NCBI RefSeq assembly: GCF_947036865.1
Contig: NZ_CAMQSF010000001.1
Coordinates: 186,001 to 250,000 of the forward strand
Direction: 5' to 3'
DNA from: an uncultured Caulobacter sp.
Lineage (GTDB): Bacteria > Pseudomonadota > Alphaproteobacteria > Caulobacterales > Caulobacteraceae
DNA length: 64,000 nt
Every line of letters starts with the position of its first letter. Position 1 is the stretch's first letter. A program made the position numbers and the translations under genes. The notes beneath the pieces were generated by a model. It worked only from the letters and a program-made list of their open reading frames with translations, made no database searches and was not told the DNA's origin. Shown in pieces: positions 16,756 to 25,520 of this stretch.

Positions 16756-18981
16756 ATGTCTCGCCTGAAGCTCGCCGCCCTGACGGCCGCCTCGACCGCC
16801 GCCCTGCTGGCCACGACCGCTCACGCCGCGGACTCCACACCGCCAGCCGACGCCGTCGAGGTCGACAAGGTGACGGTCACCGCCACCCGCTCGGAACGGA
16901 CGATCTCCCAGGCGCCGGTGACCGTCAGCGTCATCTCGTCCGACGAAATCGAGGACGGCCTGGTCAAGGACATCAAGGACCTGGTCCGCGACGAGCCGGG
17001 CGTCTCGGTCCGCGCGGTGCCGGCCCGCTTCACCGCCGCCGGCGCCTCGACCGGGCGCGACGGCAACGCCGGCTTCAATATTCGAGGGCTCGAAGGCAAC
17101 CGCGTGCTGATCGCCGTCGACGGCGTGCGCGTGCCGGACGGCTTCGCCTTCGGCGCCCAGTCGACCGGTCGCGGCGACTATGTCGACCTCGACATTCTGA
17201 AGTCCGTCGAGATCGTGCGCGGCCCGGCCTCGGCCCTCTACGGCGCCGACGGTCTGGCCGGCTCGGTCAGCTTTATCACCAAGGATCCGTCCGATATTCT
17301 CAAGCCTGGCCAGGGCTTCGCGGGCCGGGCCCGCGTCGGATACGCCTCGGCCGACGATAGCTGGACCGAAAGCCTGGTCCTGGCCGGTCGCTCCGACCGC
17401 TGGGAAGCGCTGGCGGCCTATACGCGCCGCGACGGCAAGGGGCGGAAGACGGCGGGGACCAACGACGCGGCCAATACCGACCGCACCACCGCCAATCCCG
17501 AGGACAACACGTCCAACGCGTTCCTGGGCAAGTTGATCTACAGTCCGAACGACCAGAACCGCTTCCGCCTGACGCTGGACCACATGGACCGTCAGGTCGA
17601 CTGGACGGTCCTGTCGGCGATCGCCAAGCCGCCGCTGGCCTCGACCAGCGTCATCGGCCTGACCGCCTTCGACAAGGACAAGCGCGACCGCGTCACCCTG
17701 GACCATCGCTATGACGGCGGCGCGGGCTTGATCAGCGCGGCACGCACGTCGCTCTATTGGCAGAAGAGCACGACGCGCCAGTTCTCGGCCGAGGACCGCA
17801 ACACCGCCGCCGACCGCACGCGCGACGCCACCTTCGACAACCGCGTGCTCGGCGCGGCCGTCGAGTTGCACAGCGTCTTCGAGACCGGCGCGCTGAAGCA
17901 CGAAATCGTCTGGGGCGCGGACGCCTCGATCACCCGCCAGCAGGGCACGCGCGACGGGACCACGCCTCCGGTGGGTGAAACCTTCCCGGCCAAGGCCTTC
18001 CCGACCACCGACTTCACCCTGGCGGGCCTCTACGCGCAGGACGAGATCACGGCGGGCCCGGTCACGCTCTATCCGGCGGTCCGCTTCGACTATTACAGGC
18101 TTGATCCCAAGAGCGATCCGCTGTTCACGACCGCCGCCTCGGGCCAGAGCGACACCCACCTGTCGCCCAAGCTGGGCCTGGTGTGGGACGCCACCGAGCT
18201 CGTCACCCTGTTCGCCAACGCGGCGGCGGGCTTCAAGGCCCCCTCCCCCAGCCAGGTCAACACCGGCTTCGCCAACCTGGTCTCGAACTACCGGTCGATC
18301 TCGAATCCGAACCTCAAGCCCGAGACCAGCCGCACGCTGGAGGCCGGCTTCCGTCTCCACCGACCCGGCTGGCGGGTGGCGGTGACGGGCTTCACCGGCG
18401 AATACAACGACTTCATCGAGCAGGTGCAGGTCAGCGGCGCCTTCACCGCCGCCAACCCGGCCGTCTACCAATATGTGAACCTCTCGGGGGTGAAGATCAG
18501 CGGCGCCGAAGCCAAGGGCTCGGTGAACCTCGGCGCGGGCTTCACGGCGCGGGCGGCCGTCTCCTATGCTCGCGGCGCCTCGCGCGCCAACGGCGTCAAT
18601 ACGCCCCTGGCGTCGATCGACCCGGTCAAGCTGACGGGCGGTGTCGGCTATCGCGCCCCGTCGGGCAGGTTCGGCGGAGACCTCGGCGTGATCCACTCGG
18701 ACCGCAAGTCGGCCGGGCGCGCGGGCGTGTCGTGCACGGGCGCGATCGCGGGCAGCTCGCCCTACAACTGCTTCATGCCGCCGTCGTTCACCGTCGCCGA
18801 CCTGACCGCCTGGTGGGCGGTCACCAAGACCGTGACCGTGCGCGGCGGGGTCTTCAACCTGACCGACCAGAAGTACTGTTGGTGGAGCGACGCGCGCGGC
18901 CTGGCCGACAACTCCGCGGTCAAGGACGGCTACACCCAGCCCGGCCGCAACTACAGCATCTCCCTGGCGCTGAAGTTCTAA
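16756..18981 (+). CDS. TonB-dependent heme/hemoglobin-type receptor
   Basis: From ATG 16756 (GAGGGA five bases upstream) the 741-aa product has a signal peptide ending A-H-A-A, a TonB box region with V-D-K-V-T-V-T-A-T-R, a plug with N-I-R-G-L-E-G-N-R-V and V-R-G-P-A-S-A-L-Y-G, and a 22-strand-type barrel with N-L-T-D-Q-K-Y-C-W-W and a C-terminal phenylalanine. Plug and barrel match the hemin/hemoglobin receptor class. It sits behind iron-box-like dyads and opposite DUF4198. Heme as ligand is an inference from family resemblance; a heme importer (hmuTUV type) is not seen in the window. Confidence 0.88.
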   Translation: MSRLKLAALTAASTAALLATTAHAADSTPPADAVEVDKVTVTATRSERTISQAPVTVSVISSDEIEDGLVKDIKDLVRDEPGVSVRAVPARFTAAGASTGRDGNAGFNIRGLEGNRVLIAVDGVRVPDGFAFGAQSTGRGDYVDLDILKSVEIVRGPASALYGADGLAGSVSFITKDPSDILKPGQGFAGRARVGYASADDSWTESLVLAGRSDRWEALAAYTRRDGKGRKTAGTNDAANTDRTTANPEDNTSNAFLGKLIYSPNDQNRFRLTLDHMDRQVDWTVLSAIAKPPLASTSVIGLTAFDKDKRDRVTLDHRYDGGAGLISAARTSLYWQKSTTRQFSAEDRNTAADRTRDATFDNRVLGAAVELHSVFETGALKHEIVWGADASITRQQGTRDGTTPPVGETFPAKAFPTTDFTLAGLYAQDEITAGPVTLYPAVRFDYYRLDPKSDPLFTTAASGQSDTHLSPKLGLVWDATELVTLFANAAAGFKAPSPSQVNTGFANLVSNYRSISNPNLKPETSRTLEAGFRLHRPGWRVAVTGFTGEYNDFIEQVQVSGAFTAANPAVYQYVNLSGVKISGAEAKGSVNLGAGFTARAAVSYARGASRANGVNTPLASIDPVKLTGGVGYRAPSGRFGGDLGVIHSDRKSAGRAGVSCTGAIAGSSPYNCFMPPSFTVADLTAWWAVTKTVTVRGGVFNLTDQKYCWWSDARGLADNSAVKDGYTQPGRNYSISLALKF

Positions 18982-18991
18982 CCGGCTGGGC

Positions 18992-19021
18992 GGCGCGCGC
19001 GGGCGGGAAGCCGCGCGCGCC
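18992..19021 (+). terminator. GC-rich hairpin after TonB receptor
   Basis: GGCGCGCGCGG (18992-19002) and CCGCGCGCGCC (19011-19021) form a perfect 11-bp stem with an 8-base loop, 11 bases after the receptor stop. No T-run follows, so it is either a U-less terminator or an RNA-stabilising hairpin. Confidence 0.4.
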
Positions 19022-19085
19022 GACATCCTTGCGGACAAGTCGGCCGCGCCCTGCTAGCAACGGCCGTCATCTCACCGGAGTCCGC

Positions 19086-19694
19086 ATGCTGCGCCGTATG
19101 TACGACTGGGTCATGGGTCTGGCGGCCTCGCGCCGCGCCCCGCTCGGTCTGTTCGCCGTCTCGTTCGCCGAGAGCTCGTTCTTTCCCATCCCGCCGGACG
19201 TGATGCTGGCGCCGATGGTGCTGGCCAAGCCCGACAAGGCCTGGCGCTACGCGATCCTCTGCACGATCGCCTCGGTGCTGGGAGGCATGCTGGGCTACGC
19301 GATCGGCTATTTCCTGCGCGACTTCGGCCTCTGGATGATGGCGGCCACGGGTCACGCCGGCGGGCTGGAGCAGTTCCAGTGCTGGTACGGCAAGTACGGC
19401 GTCTGGGTGATCCTGGCCAAGGGCCTGACGCCCATTCCCTACAAGCTGGTGACCATCGCCTCGGGTCTGGCGGCGTTCAGCTTCCCGATGTTCATCGCCG
19501 CCTCGACCCTCACGCGCGGCGCGCGGTTCTTTCTGGTCGCCTTCGTCGTCAAGAAGTTCGGCCCGGCCATGATGCCGGTGATCGAGCGGCGCCTGGCCCT
19601 TTTCGCGGCGATTTTGATCGGCCTCCTTGTCATCGGCCTGGCCGCGAGCCACCTGCTGGGAGGAAGCGGACATGGTGGAGCTTGCGCCGCATGA
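19086..19694 (+). CDS. YqaA family (SNARE-associated/DedA-like) membrane protein
   Basis: The start is ATG 19086 (CCGGAG upstream); the larger frame upstream is a shadow of the receptor. The 202-aa product begins with a short amphipathic stretch, then S-F-F-P-I-P-P-D-V-M, G-x-x-L-G-Y-x-I-G and K-G-L-T-P-I-P-Y-K, the conserved glycine/proline motifs of YqaA-type DedA proteins with four or five membrane segments. DedA relatives flip lipids or support envelope integrity. The stop overlaps the dsbB start (ATGA), so the two are probably co-translated. Confidence 0.85.
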   Translation: MLRRMYDWVMGLAASRRAPLGLFAVSFAESSFFPIPPDVMLAPMVLAKPDKAWRYAILCTIASVLGGMLGYAIGYFLRDFGLWMMAATGHAGGLEQFQCWYGKYGVWVILAKGLTPIPYKLVTIASGLAAFSFPMFIAASTLTRGARFFLVAFVVKKFGPAMMPVIERRLALFAAILIGLLVIGLAASHLLGGSGHGGACAA

Positions 19695-20245
19695 CGGATG
19701 AGACGCCGAAGGTCGCGACGCAGGGCTTTGTCGGAGTCGTCTACGACCTGGTGACCCGCGACTGGCCGCTGGTGGCGCTGCTCTCCAGCGCGCTGATGCT
19801 GGCCATCGCCCACGCCTTCGAGACCTTCGGCGGCCTGGCCCCGTGCCATCTCTGCCTGAAGGCGCGGGAGATCTACTGGATCGCCGGAACCGTGGGCCTG
19901 ATCGGCGTCGTCCTGCGGCGCACGCCCTATTGGAGCCGCCTGCGCCAGCCGGTGAACCTGCTGCTGGGCGCGATCTTTCTCTACGGCGTCGGGCTGGCCG
20001 TCTATCACGCCGGGGCCGAGTGGAAGTTCTGGCCAGGCCCGCAGTCGTGCTCGGGCGTCGGCTCGGCCAGCGTCGCCAACCTGGAGGCCATGCTGAAGGG
20101 CTCGGCCAAGCTGAAGGCGCCGGCCTGCGACAAGCCGGCCTGGGTGTTCCTGGGCCTGTCGATGGCCGGCTGGAACGCCCTCGTCTCGCTGAAGTTGACC
20201 GTCTGGTCGGTCCTGTCCGGCCTGCGCAAATCGGAGACCCTGTGA
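19691..20245 (+). CDS. dsbB: Disulfide bond formation protein DsbB
   Basis: The 184-aa inner-membrane protein has four membrane segments. The first periplasmic loop holds A-P-C-H-L-C, the quinone-reactive CxxC of DsbB, and the second carries cysteines in P-Q-S-C-S-G and P-A-C-D, matching the DsbA-reactive pair. DsbB re-oxidises DsbA with ubiquinone. It overlaps yqaA by four bases and the coq7 start by one (TGATG), putting a quinone-dependent oxidase directly beside a ubiquinone-synthesis gene. Confidence 0.85.
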   Translation: MTDETPKVATQGFVGVVYDLVTRDWPLVALLSSALMLAIAHAFETFGGLAPCHLCLKAREIYWIAGTVGLIGVVLRRTPYWSRLRQPVNLLLGAIFLYGVGLAVYHAGAEWKFWPGPQSCSGVGSASVANLEAMLKGSAKLKAPACDKPAWVFLGLSMAGWNALVSLKLTVWSVLSGLRKSETL

Positions 20246-20805
20246 TGGCGCGTCCCGTTCCGCTCCGCCCCGGCCCCGGCGCCGCCCGCGCGCGGCTCAG
20301 CGAGATCCTGCGCGTCGACCAGGCAGGCGAGCTGGCGGCCGTCCATATCTACCGCGGCCAGGCGGCGGTGATGCGCGCCGCGCCCGGCCGCGAACGCATC
20401 GCCGGCCAGCTGCGGGAGATGGAGGGCCACGAGCAGGTCCACCTGACGCGCTTCAACCAGCTGCTGACCGAGCGCGGAGTGCGCCCGACCCTGATGTCCC
20501 CGATCTGGCGGGCGGCGGCCTTCGCCCTGGGCGCGGGCACCGCGCTGCTGGGCGACAAGGCCGCCCATGCCTGCACCGAGGCCGTCGAGACGGTGATCGA
20601 GAAGCACTATGCCGGCCAGATCGAGGAACTGAAGGACCGCGATCCGGAACTGGCCGCCGAGCTGTCCCAGTTCCGCGACGACGAGCTCTCCCACCGCGAC
20701 ATCGCCGTCGAGGAAGGCGCCCGCGAAGCGACCGCCTATCCGCTGCTGACGGCGGTTATCCAGGCCGGTTGCCGCGCCGCGATCAAGATCAGCGAGAAGA
20801 TCTAG
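20245..20805 (+). CDS. coq7: Demethoxyubiquinone hydroxylase Coq7
   Basis: The 186-aa protein has a repeated di-iron E-x2-H design: D-Q-A-G-E-L-A-A-V-H-I-Y early, E-M-E-G-H-E-Q-V-H at about 59-67, E-A-V-E-T-V-I-E near 113, and D-D-E-L-S-H-R-D near 145. This is the Coq7/CAT5 family, which hydroxylates demethoxyubiquinone in the penultimate step of ubiquinone synthesis. Its ATG overlaps the dsbB stop, so it is translationally coupled to dsbB. Confidence 0.9.
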   Translation: MARPVPLRPGPGAARARLSEILRVDQAGELAAVHIYRGQAAVMRAAPGRERIAGQLREMEGHEQVHLTRFNQLLTERGVRPTLMSPIWRAAAFALGAGTALLGDKAAHACTEAVETVIEKHYAGQIEELKDRDPELAAELSQFRDDELSHRDIAVEEGAREATAYPLLTAVIQAGCRAAIKISEKI

Positions 20806-20877
20806 CCAGACCTTGGCGCCGCCGTCGCGCGGGCCTACCGATACGCCTCGACACGATATCGCGTTGGGGAATCGCTC

Positions 20878-22635
20878 TTGTCCTTTCGTTCTTTCGCCAT
20901 CCGCGCGGCGTCGCTGCTCGCGCTCGCGACCGCCTCGGCCCACGCCGCCGAACCGCTGAAGACCAGCGCGCTGTCCCTGGACACCGGCGGGCCGATGCCG
21001 GTCGAGCAACAGGCGCTGGGCTTCGAGCACGCCGACCTGAAGTTCAAGATCCTGCCCGACAAGAAGGCGATCGAGGGCGAGGCGACCCTGACCTTCACCG
21101 CCAAGGCGCCGCTGGACAAGCTGGTGCTGGACTTCGACCGCGTCTTCGCGATCCGCAAGCTGACCATCGACGGCAAGGCCCTGAAGCCGACCGCCTGGAC
21201 CAATCCCGAAGGCCGCATGACGATCGCCCTGCCCCGCAAGGTGGCCCAGGGCAAGCAGGTCACCGTCGCCATCACCTATGACGGGGTCCCCCTGGAGGCC
21301 AAGCGCGCGCCCTGGGACGGCGGCTTCGTCTGGAGCAAGACCGAGACCGGCGAGCCGTGGATCGCCACCGCCGTCCAGGGCGAGGGCTGCGACCTATTCT
21401 GGCCCTGCATCGACTATCCGACCGGCGAGCCGAAGCTGGTCGACCTGCACATCACTGTCCCTGCCCCGCTGGTCGCCCCGGCCAACGGCGTGTTCAAGGG
21501 CATGACCGAGAAGGACGGCTGGCGGACCTACAACTGGCAAGCCAAGAACCCGAACACCTACGCCATCGCTCTCGACGTCGGCCCCTACGAGGAGCTGACC
21601 GCCACCTACAAGAGCCGGTTCGGCGACAGCTTCCCCATGTCGTTCTGGCACCTGAAGAGCCGGACCGAGAAGGCCAAGGCCCTGTTCGCCGAGTTCGGGC
21701 CGATGCTGGACTTCTACGAGCAGATGATCGGCCCCTACCCGTTCCGCGACGAGAAGATGGGCGTGGTCGAGACGCCGCACCTGGGCATGGAGCACCAGAC
21801 GATCAACGCCTACGGCAACGACTACCGCAAGGACGTCTACGGCTTCGACTGGCTGCTGCAGCACGAGTTCGCCCACGAGTGGTTCGGCAACCAGCTGACC
21901 GACCTCGACAACGACGACATGTGGCTGCACGAGGGCTATGGCAGCTACATGCAGCCGCTGTTCTCGCAGTGGCTGCACGGCGACATGGAATACATGGCGC
22001 GGCTGAACCAGATGCGCGTCGACACCCGGAACAAGTCGCCGATCGTCTCCGGCAAGCAGCTCAAGGAAGATGACGTCTATAACGGCGATCGCGGGCCGGG
22101 GAACGACATCTACTTCAAGGCGGCCAACGTGCTGCACACCTTACGCCAGCTGCTCGGCGACGAGGCCTTCTTCAAGATCACCCGCATCGCCGTCTATGGC
22201 CGCGACGACCCGAAGCCCGGCAATTTCACGACCCGTTATCTGGGCACCAAGGACTACATCAAGATCGTCAACCAGGTGACCGGCAAGGACTACGGCTGGT
22301 TCTTCGACGTCTATTTCTACGAGCCCCAGTTGCCGGACCTGATCCAGACCCGCGAGGGCGGCGATCTCGTGCTGAAATGGAAGACGCCCAAGGACAAGCC
22401 CTTCCCGATGCCGGTCGAGGTGAAGGTCGGCGACAAGCTCGTCACCGTGGCCATGGCCGACGGAACCGGCCGCGTCGCCGTTGGGGATACGGTTCCGGTG
22501 ATCGTCGATCCGGCCTCGAAGATCCTGCGCCGCGCGCCCTATCTCGAACAGTACCAAGCTTGGAAGAAGGCCAAGGACGACGCCGACCGGGCCGCCGCCG
22601 AAGCCAAGAAAAAGGCGGAAGCCGCGAAGAAATAG
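20878..22635 (+). CDS. M1 family metallopeptidase
   Basis: The 585-aa protein starts at TTG 20878 and has a signal peptide ending A-H-A-A. The zinc site is H-E-F-A-H-E-W-F-G-N at about residue 329, with the third ligand in W-L-H-E-G-Y about 18 residues on. The exopeptidase motif usually written GxMEN reads G-M-E-H here, a change at the last position. The C-terminus ends in a Lys/Ala-rich tail (A-E-A-K-K-K-A-E-A-A-K-K). Likely a periplasmic aminopeptidase. It stands alone, 72 bases after coq7. Confidence 0.88.
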   Translation: MSFRSFAIRAASLLALATASAHAAEPLKTSALSLDTGGPMPVEQQALGFEHADLKFKILPDKKAIEGEATLTFTAKAPLDKLVLDFDRVFAIRKLTIDGKALKPTAWTNPEGRMTIALPRKVAQGKQVTVAITYDGVPLEAKRAPWDGGFVWSKTETGEPWIATAVQGEGCDLFWPCIDYPTGEPKLVDLHITVPAPLVAPANGVFKGMTEKDGWRTYNWQAKNPNTYAIALDVGPYEELTATYKSRFGDSFPMSFWHLKSRTEKAKALFAEFGPMLDFYEQMIGPYPFRDEKMGVVETPHLGMEHQTINAYGNDYRKDVYGFDWLLQHEFAHEWFGNQLTDLDNDDMWLHEGYGSYMQPLFSQWLHGDMEYMARLNQMRVDTRNKSPIVSGKQLKEDDVYNGDRGPGNDIYFKAANVLHTLRQLLGDEAFFKITRIAVYGRDDPKPGNFTTRYLGTKDYIKIVNQVTGKDYGWFFDVYFYEPQLPDLIQTREGGDLVLKWKTPKDKPFPMPVEVKVGDKLVTVAMADGTGRVAVGDTVPVIVDPASKILRRAPYLEQYQAWKKAKDDADRAAAEAKKKAEAAKK

Positions 22636-22712
22636 TCCGCTAACCCCGCCTGTTTACCCGCTGGCGCGAACTTGGCGGGTACGACGGAGGCGCCTTTCGG
22701 AGTCCGCGTCGC

Positions 22713-23225
22713 ATGCTCAAGCCCGTCCACTTCGTCGCCGCCGCGCGCCTGACCTTGCTGGGCGGTTCGTTGACGGTGGCCGTGCTGACCTTGGGCCCCT
22801 TCCAGGGGGCGGAAGCGATCTTCGGACTCAGCGACAAGGCCGCCCACGCCATCGCGTTCGGCGGCCTGCTGGCGGTGTCGTTCCTGGCCTTTCCGCGCAT
22901 GCGCCGCCACGACCTCGCCGTCGCCGCCCTGGTGATGGGCGCAGCCGTGGAGGTGGCTCAGATCTTCGCGCATCGCGACGGCAACCTGCCCGATTGGTTG
23001 GCCGACGCGGCGGGGATCCTGACCGTCTACGGCGCCAGCATGATCGAGACCGTGCGGAGCCTGGCGCGGCAGCAGGGCCAACTGACGTTCGCCCAGATCG
23101 CCGCCCGGGATCGCCGTCGCGGCCGCCGCGCGGCTTTGGCGTTCGACCCCGGACGCGCGAACGGCGCGCCCAGCTTCGCCGAGCGCGCCGCGCGTCGTTT
23201 TCCGGTGGGTGCGCGGATCAGGTGA
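22713..23225 (+). CDS. VanZ-like membrane protein
   Basis: The 170-aa product has four hydrophobic segments within the first 115 residues. It shows D-K-A-A-H-A-I-A-F-G-G-L and E-V-A-Q-I-F-A-H-R-D-G-N-L-P-D-W-L-A-D, the histidine/aspartate pattern of the VanZ-like family. A basic cytoplasmic tail follows. Function is unknown for most members. It ends 8 bases inside the convergent gene that follows, so the two stop regions overlap. Confidence 0.75.
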   Translation: MLKPVHFVAAARLTLLGGSLTVAVLTLGPFQGAEAIFGLSDKAAHAIAFGGLLAVSFLAFPRMRRHDLAVAALVMGAAVEVAQIFAHRDGNLPDWLADAAGILTVYGASMIETVRSLARQQGQLTFAQIAARDRRRGRRAALAFDPGRANGAPSFAERAARRFPVGARIR

Positions 23226-23502
23226 TCCGCTTGACGCTGACCGGGTCGCTGCCTGGGAAGCTCTCTTCCAGGCCCTCGTCGAGCAGCGCTTCCTGACGAT
23301 TTTCCGACGTCGCGACCTTCTCGGCCAGTTGGTCGTGCTTTTCGCCCGGCTCGAGCGGCTGGTCGGCCTCGCGCGCGTGGGGCGCATCGACGTGGCGATC
23401 CTCGGGCCGGACCTGCCCCTCGACGGCCGCGTCGGCGGTCGCGGCCGAGGCGCCGTGGGTGAAGTGGCGCTGCTTGTCTTGATCGGTGTCCTGTTGGTTC
23501 AT
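23218..23502 (-). CDS. Small hydrophilic conserved protein
   Basis: The 94-aa product is highly charged and lacks cysteines or membrane segments. Its C-terminal A-L-L-D-E-G-L-E-E-S-F-P-G-S-D-P-V-S resembles a short motif (L-x-E-S-F-P-A-S-D-P) seen at the ends of many small alphaproteobacterial proteins of unknown role. It is convergent with, and overlaps, the VanZ-like gene by 8 bases. Confidence 0.65.
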   Translation of the reverse strand: MNQQDTDQDKQRHFTHGASAATADAAVEGQVRPEDRHVDAPHAREADQPLEPGEKHDQLAEKVATSENRQEALLDEGLEESFPGSDPVSVKRIT

Positions 23503-23555
23503 GGCGGTCTCCCGTGGCCTCAGCCTCGGGAGTGAAACCCTTTGCGCCAGGCTAA

Positions 23556-23673
23556 GGTTGCATTCTCAAGACGTCGGGGCCGATATCCTCGGTTCCGCCG
23601 CTCCAAGCGCCGCCGAAACGAATGCAATCACCAATATGCCCAATAAGGTATATACGTTTCAGGGTTGCATTCT
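23556..23673. repeat. Direct repeat GGTTGCATTCT flanking 96 bases
   Basis: GGTTGCATTCT occurs at 23556-23566 and 23663-23673, with a related inverted copy GAATGCAATC at 23620-23629. The segment is AT-richer than its surroundings. It lies in the 217-base gap between divergent small genes and may be a regulatory array or the scar of a small insertion. Confidence 0.4.
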
Positions 23674-23719
23674 AGCTCAGTATACGCGATAGGGAAGCAA
23701 CGCTTACCCTTGGGACAAC

Positions 23720-24067
23720 ATGACCGCCAAACCCAAGCCGACGCCGCTGAACGACACCGAGGAAGAATCGGCCGCCGGGTCAACAGGGTCCGCGCGCTTG
23801 AAAACCGGCGGCGGCGACGGCACATTCGGCGGTATGGAAGCTCGCGTCGCCAAGCTGGAAGCGCACATGGAGCACGTCTTGCAAGACGTTTCGCTCATCC
23901 GCTCTGATGTCGGAACCCTGAAGACCGATATGGCCGCGACCAAGGTCAAGATCGAGAACCTGCCGTCCAAAGAGTTCGTCGTGAAGGTCGTCGTCGGCAG
24001 CGCGACTGTTCTGGGCGCGATACAGGTGTTCGGCCCCTCGATCGCCAAGCTCTTCGGCTTGAGGTAA
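23720..24067 (+). CDS. Small coiled-coil membrane-anchored protein
   Basis: The 115-aa product has a polar, Gly-rich start and a heptad-rich coiled coil at about residues 38-82 (M-E-A-R-V-A-K-L-E through K-V-K-I-E-N-L). A C-terminal hydrophobic segment (about 88-112) follows, ending K-L-F-G-L-R. Such an outline recalls small phage or plasmid accessory proteins (XhlA-like), but I see no clear homology. It has an AT-richer upstream region with repeats, consistent with acquired DNA. Confidence 0.6.
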   Translation: MTAKPKPTPLNDTEEESAAGSTGSARLKTGGGDGTFGGMEARVAKLEAHMEHVLQDVSLIRSDVGTLKTDMAATKVKIENLPSKEFVVKVVVGSATVLGAIQVFGPSIAKLFGLR

Positions 24068-24090
24068 CGCTCGCGTTCGGCGAGCGCCGT

Positions 24091-24651
24091 CTACGCCTCC
24101 AGTTCGATGTCCCAGTACAGATAGTCCAGCCAACTCACGTGCAGCCGGCCAGGCGGGAACTTGCGACCGCGCTCCTGCAGTTCGTGCATCGAAGGCCGGC
24201 GCGCGTTGTGGAACGGCTGCATGCCCGCCTCGCGCGGCGTGCGGCCGCCCTTGGTCAGGTTGCAGGGCGCGCAGGCGGTGACGATGTTTTCCCAGGTGGT
24301 GCGGCCGCCGCGCGAGCGCGGGATGACGTGGTCGAAGGTCAGGTCCTCGACCGAGCCGCAATACTGACAGCTGAAGCTGTCGCGCAGGAACAGGTTGAAG
24401 CGGGTGAAGGCCGGCGGGCGCTCTTGCGGGACGTACTGCTTCAGCGCCACGACGCTGGGCAGCTTCATCTCGAACGACGGCGAATGGACCACCTGGTCGT
24501 AGCTGGCCACGACGTCGACGCGATCCAGGAACACCGCCTTGATCACCTCCTGCCAAGGCCAGAGGGACAGCGGATAGTAGCTGAGCGGCCGGAAATCGGC
24601 GTTGAGCACGAGGGCCGGCATGCCCGAGGGCGGACGGGTGAGGACCTGCAT
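24091..24651 (-). CDS. HNH endonuclease family protein
   Basis: The start is ATG 24651, giving 186 aa. The zinc/HNH region reads C-Q-Y-C-G, then D-H-V-I-P-R-S-R-G-G-x-T-T-W-E-N-I-V and C-A-P-C-N-L-x-K-G, with the catalytic histidine in D-H-V. The N-terminal A-L-V-L-N-A-D-F-x-P-L-S-Y motif is typical of a conserved single-copy HNH protein of alphaproteobacteria whose role is unknown. It is not part of a restriction operon here. Confidence 0.88.
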   Translation of the reverse strand: MQVLTRPPSGMPALVLNADFRPLSYYPLSLWPWQEVIKAVFLDRVDVVASYDQVVHSPSFEMKLPSVVALKQYVPQERPPAFTRFNLFLRDSFSCQYCGSVEDLTFDHVIPRSRGGRTTWENIVTACAPCNLTKGGRTPREAGMQPFHNARRPSMHELQERGRKFPPGRLHVSWLDYLYWDIELEA

Positions 24652-24827
24652 CAGAATCCCCCCACGGAGCACGCGGCGAAACGCCCAGGGCTCCGGCTGA
24701 TCAAAGACGCGACAGGACTGAAGACGGGCCTCCTTCCTACGCAATTCAGGGAATCGGCATTCATTCCCGAACGCAGGGAAAGCATGGGCCAAGTCCGCGA
24801 CAGAACCAAGACATCTGTCGCCACCAA

Positions 24828-25469
24828 TCAGAAAGGGGCGATCTCCCGCCGCTTCACCGCGCCGTAGCAGGCCCACAGCAGATGCGCGGCGACGCCGCGA
24901 TACGGCCGCCAGAGCTCCGCGCGGCGATAGGCCTCCTTCTCGTTCGGGCGCTTGTCGGCCCGATCGACCCAGCGCATCGCCTCCTGCAAGGCGACGTCGC
25001 CGCCGGGGAATATGTCCAGGCGGCCCTGGGTGAACATCAGATAGACCTCGGCGGTCCAGCGGCCCACGCCGGTGATCGCCGTAAGCGCGGCCACGGCGTC
25101 GTCGTCGGAGAGGTCAGGCAGAGCGGCGAAGTCGCAGGCGCCGGTCAGGTGGGCCTCGGCGATGGCGCGGACATAGCGGGCCTTCGGTCGCGAGAGGCCA
25201 AGCGAGAGCAGATGGTCGGTCCCGTAGCCCATTACCGCCTCGGGCGTCATCTCGGGCAGCCCCGCCTCGACCCGCGCCCAGATGGCGGCGGCCGAGGCCA
25301 CGGAGACCTGCTGCTGGACCACCATCTTCACCAGGCCCGGGAAGCCGCCCTCTCCCACCCGCCACGCGAACGGCGGGGTCACGGCCTCGAGCGCCGCCAG
25401 CGCCGGGTCGACCGCGGCGAGGTGTCGGCGGGCCTGGAGGATCGCTTCAGCGGTGGGCGGGACGAACAT
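24828..25469 (-). CDS. DNA-3-methyladenine glycosylase II (AlkA-like)
   Basis: The 213-aa protein belongs to the HhH-GPD superfamily: V-Q-Q-Q-V-S near residue 51, the helix-hairpin-helix A-I-T-G-V-G-R-W-T-A near 133, and the catalytic aspartate in P-G-G-D-V-A-L-Q near 158. AlkA-type enzymes remove alkylated purines. It stands alone between HNH and Gre genes; no ada-like gene or clear SOS box is nearby. Confidence 0.87.
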   Translation of the reverse strand: MFVPPTAEAILQARRHLAAVDPALAALEAVTPPFAWRVGEGGFPGLVKMVVQQQVSVASAAAIWARVEAGLPEMTPEAVMGYGTDHLLSLGLSRPKARYVRAIAEAHLTGACDFAALPDLSDDDAVAALTAITGVGRWTAEVYLMFTQGRLDIFPGGDVALQEAMRWVDRADKRPNEKEAYRRAELWRPYRGVAAHLLWACYGAVKRREIAPF

Positions 25470-25520
25470 GAGCCGCAGGTGGGGCGCCGCTCGCGCCCTG
25501 ACAATCCGGTTCTTGCTGAA

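Noticed and set aside
16651-19038. 795-codon minus-strand frame opposite the heme-type receptor
   Set aside because: It covers the receptor exactly and contains no domain-like pattern.
23641-23719. tRNA-like segment (TAGCTCAGT with GGGTTGC and GCAAC)
   Set aside because: The D-arm-like sequence is not followed by a proper anticodon or T-arm; no cloverleaf closes.
24791-24825. Inverted repeat GCGACAG/CTGTCGC in the HNH-AlkA gap
   Set aside because: Long spacer, no T-run and no clear position relative to a promoter; too weak to call as terminator or operator.
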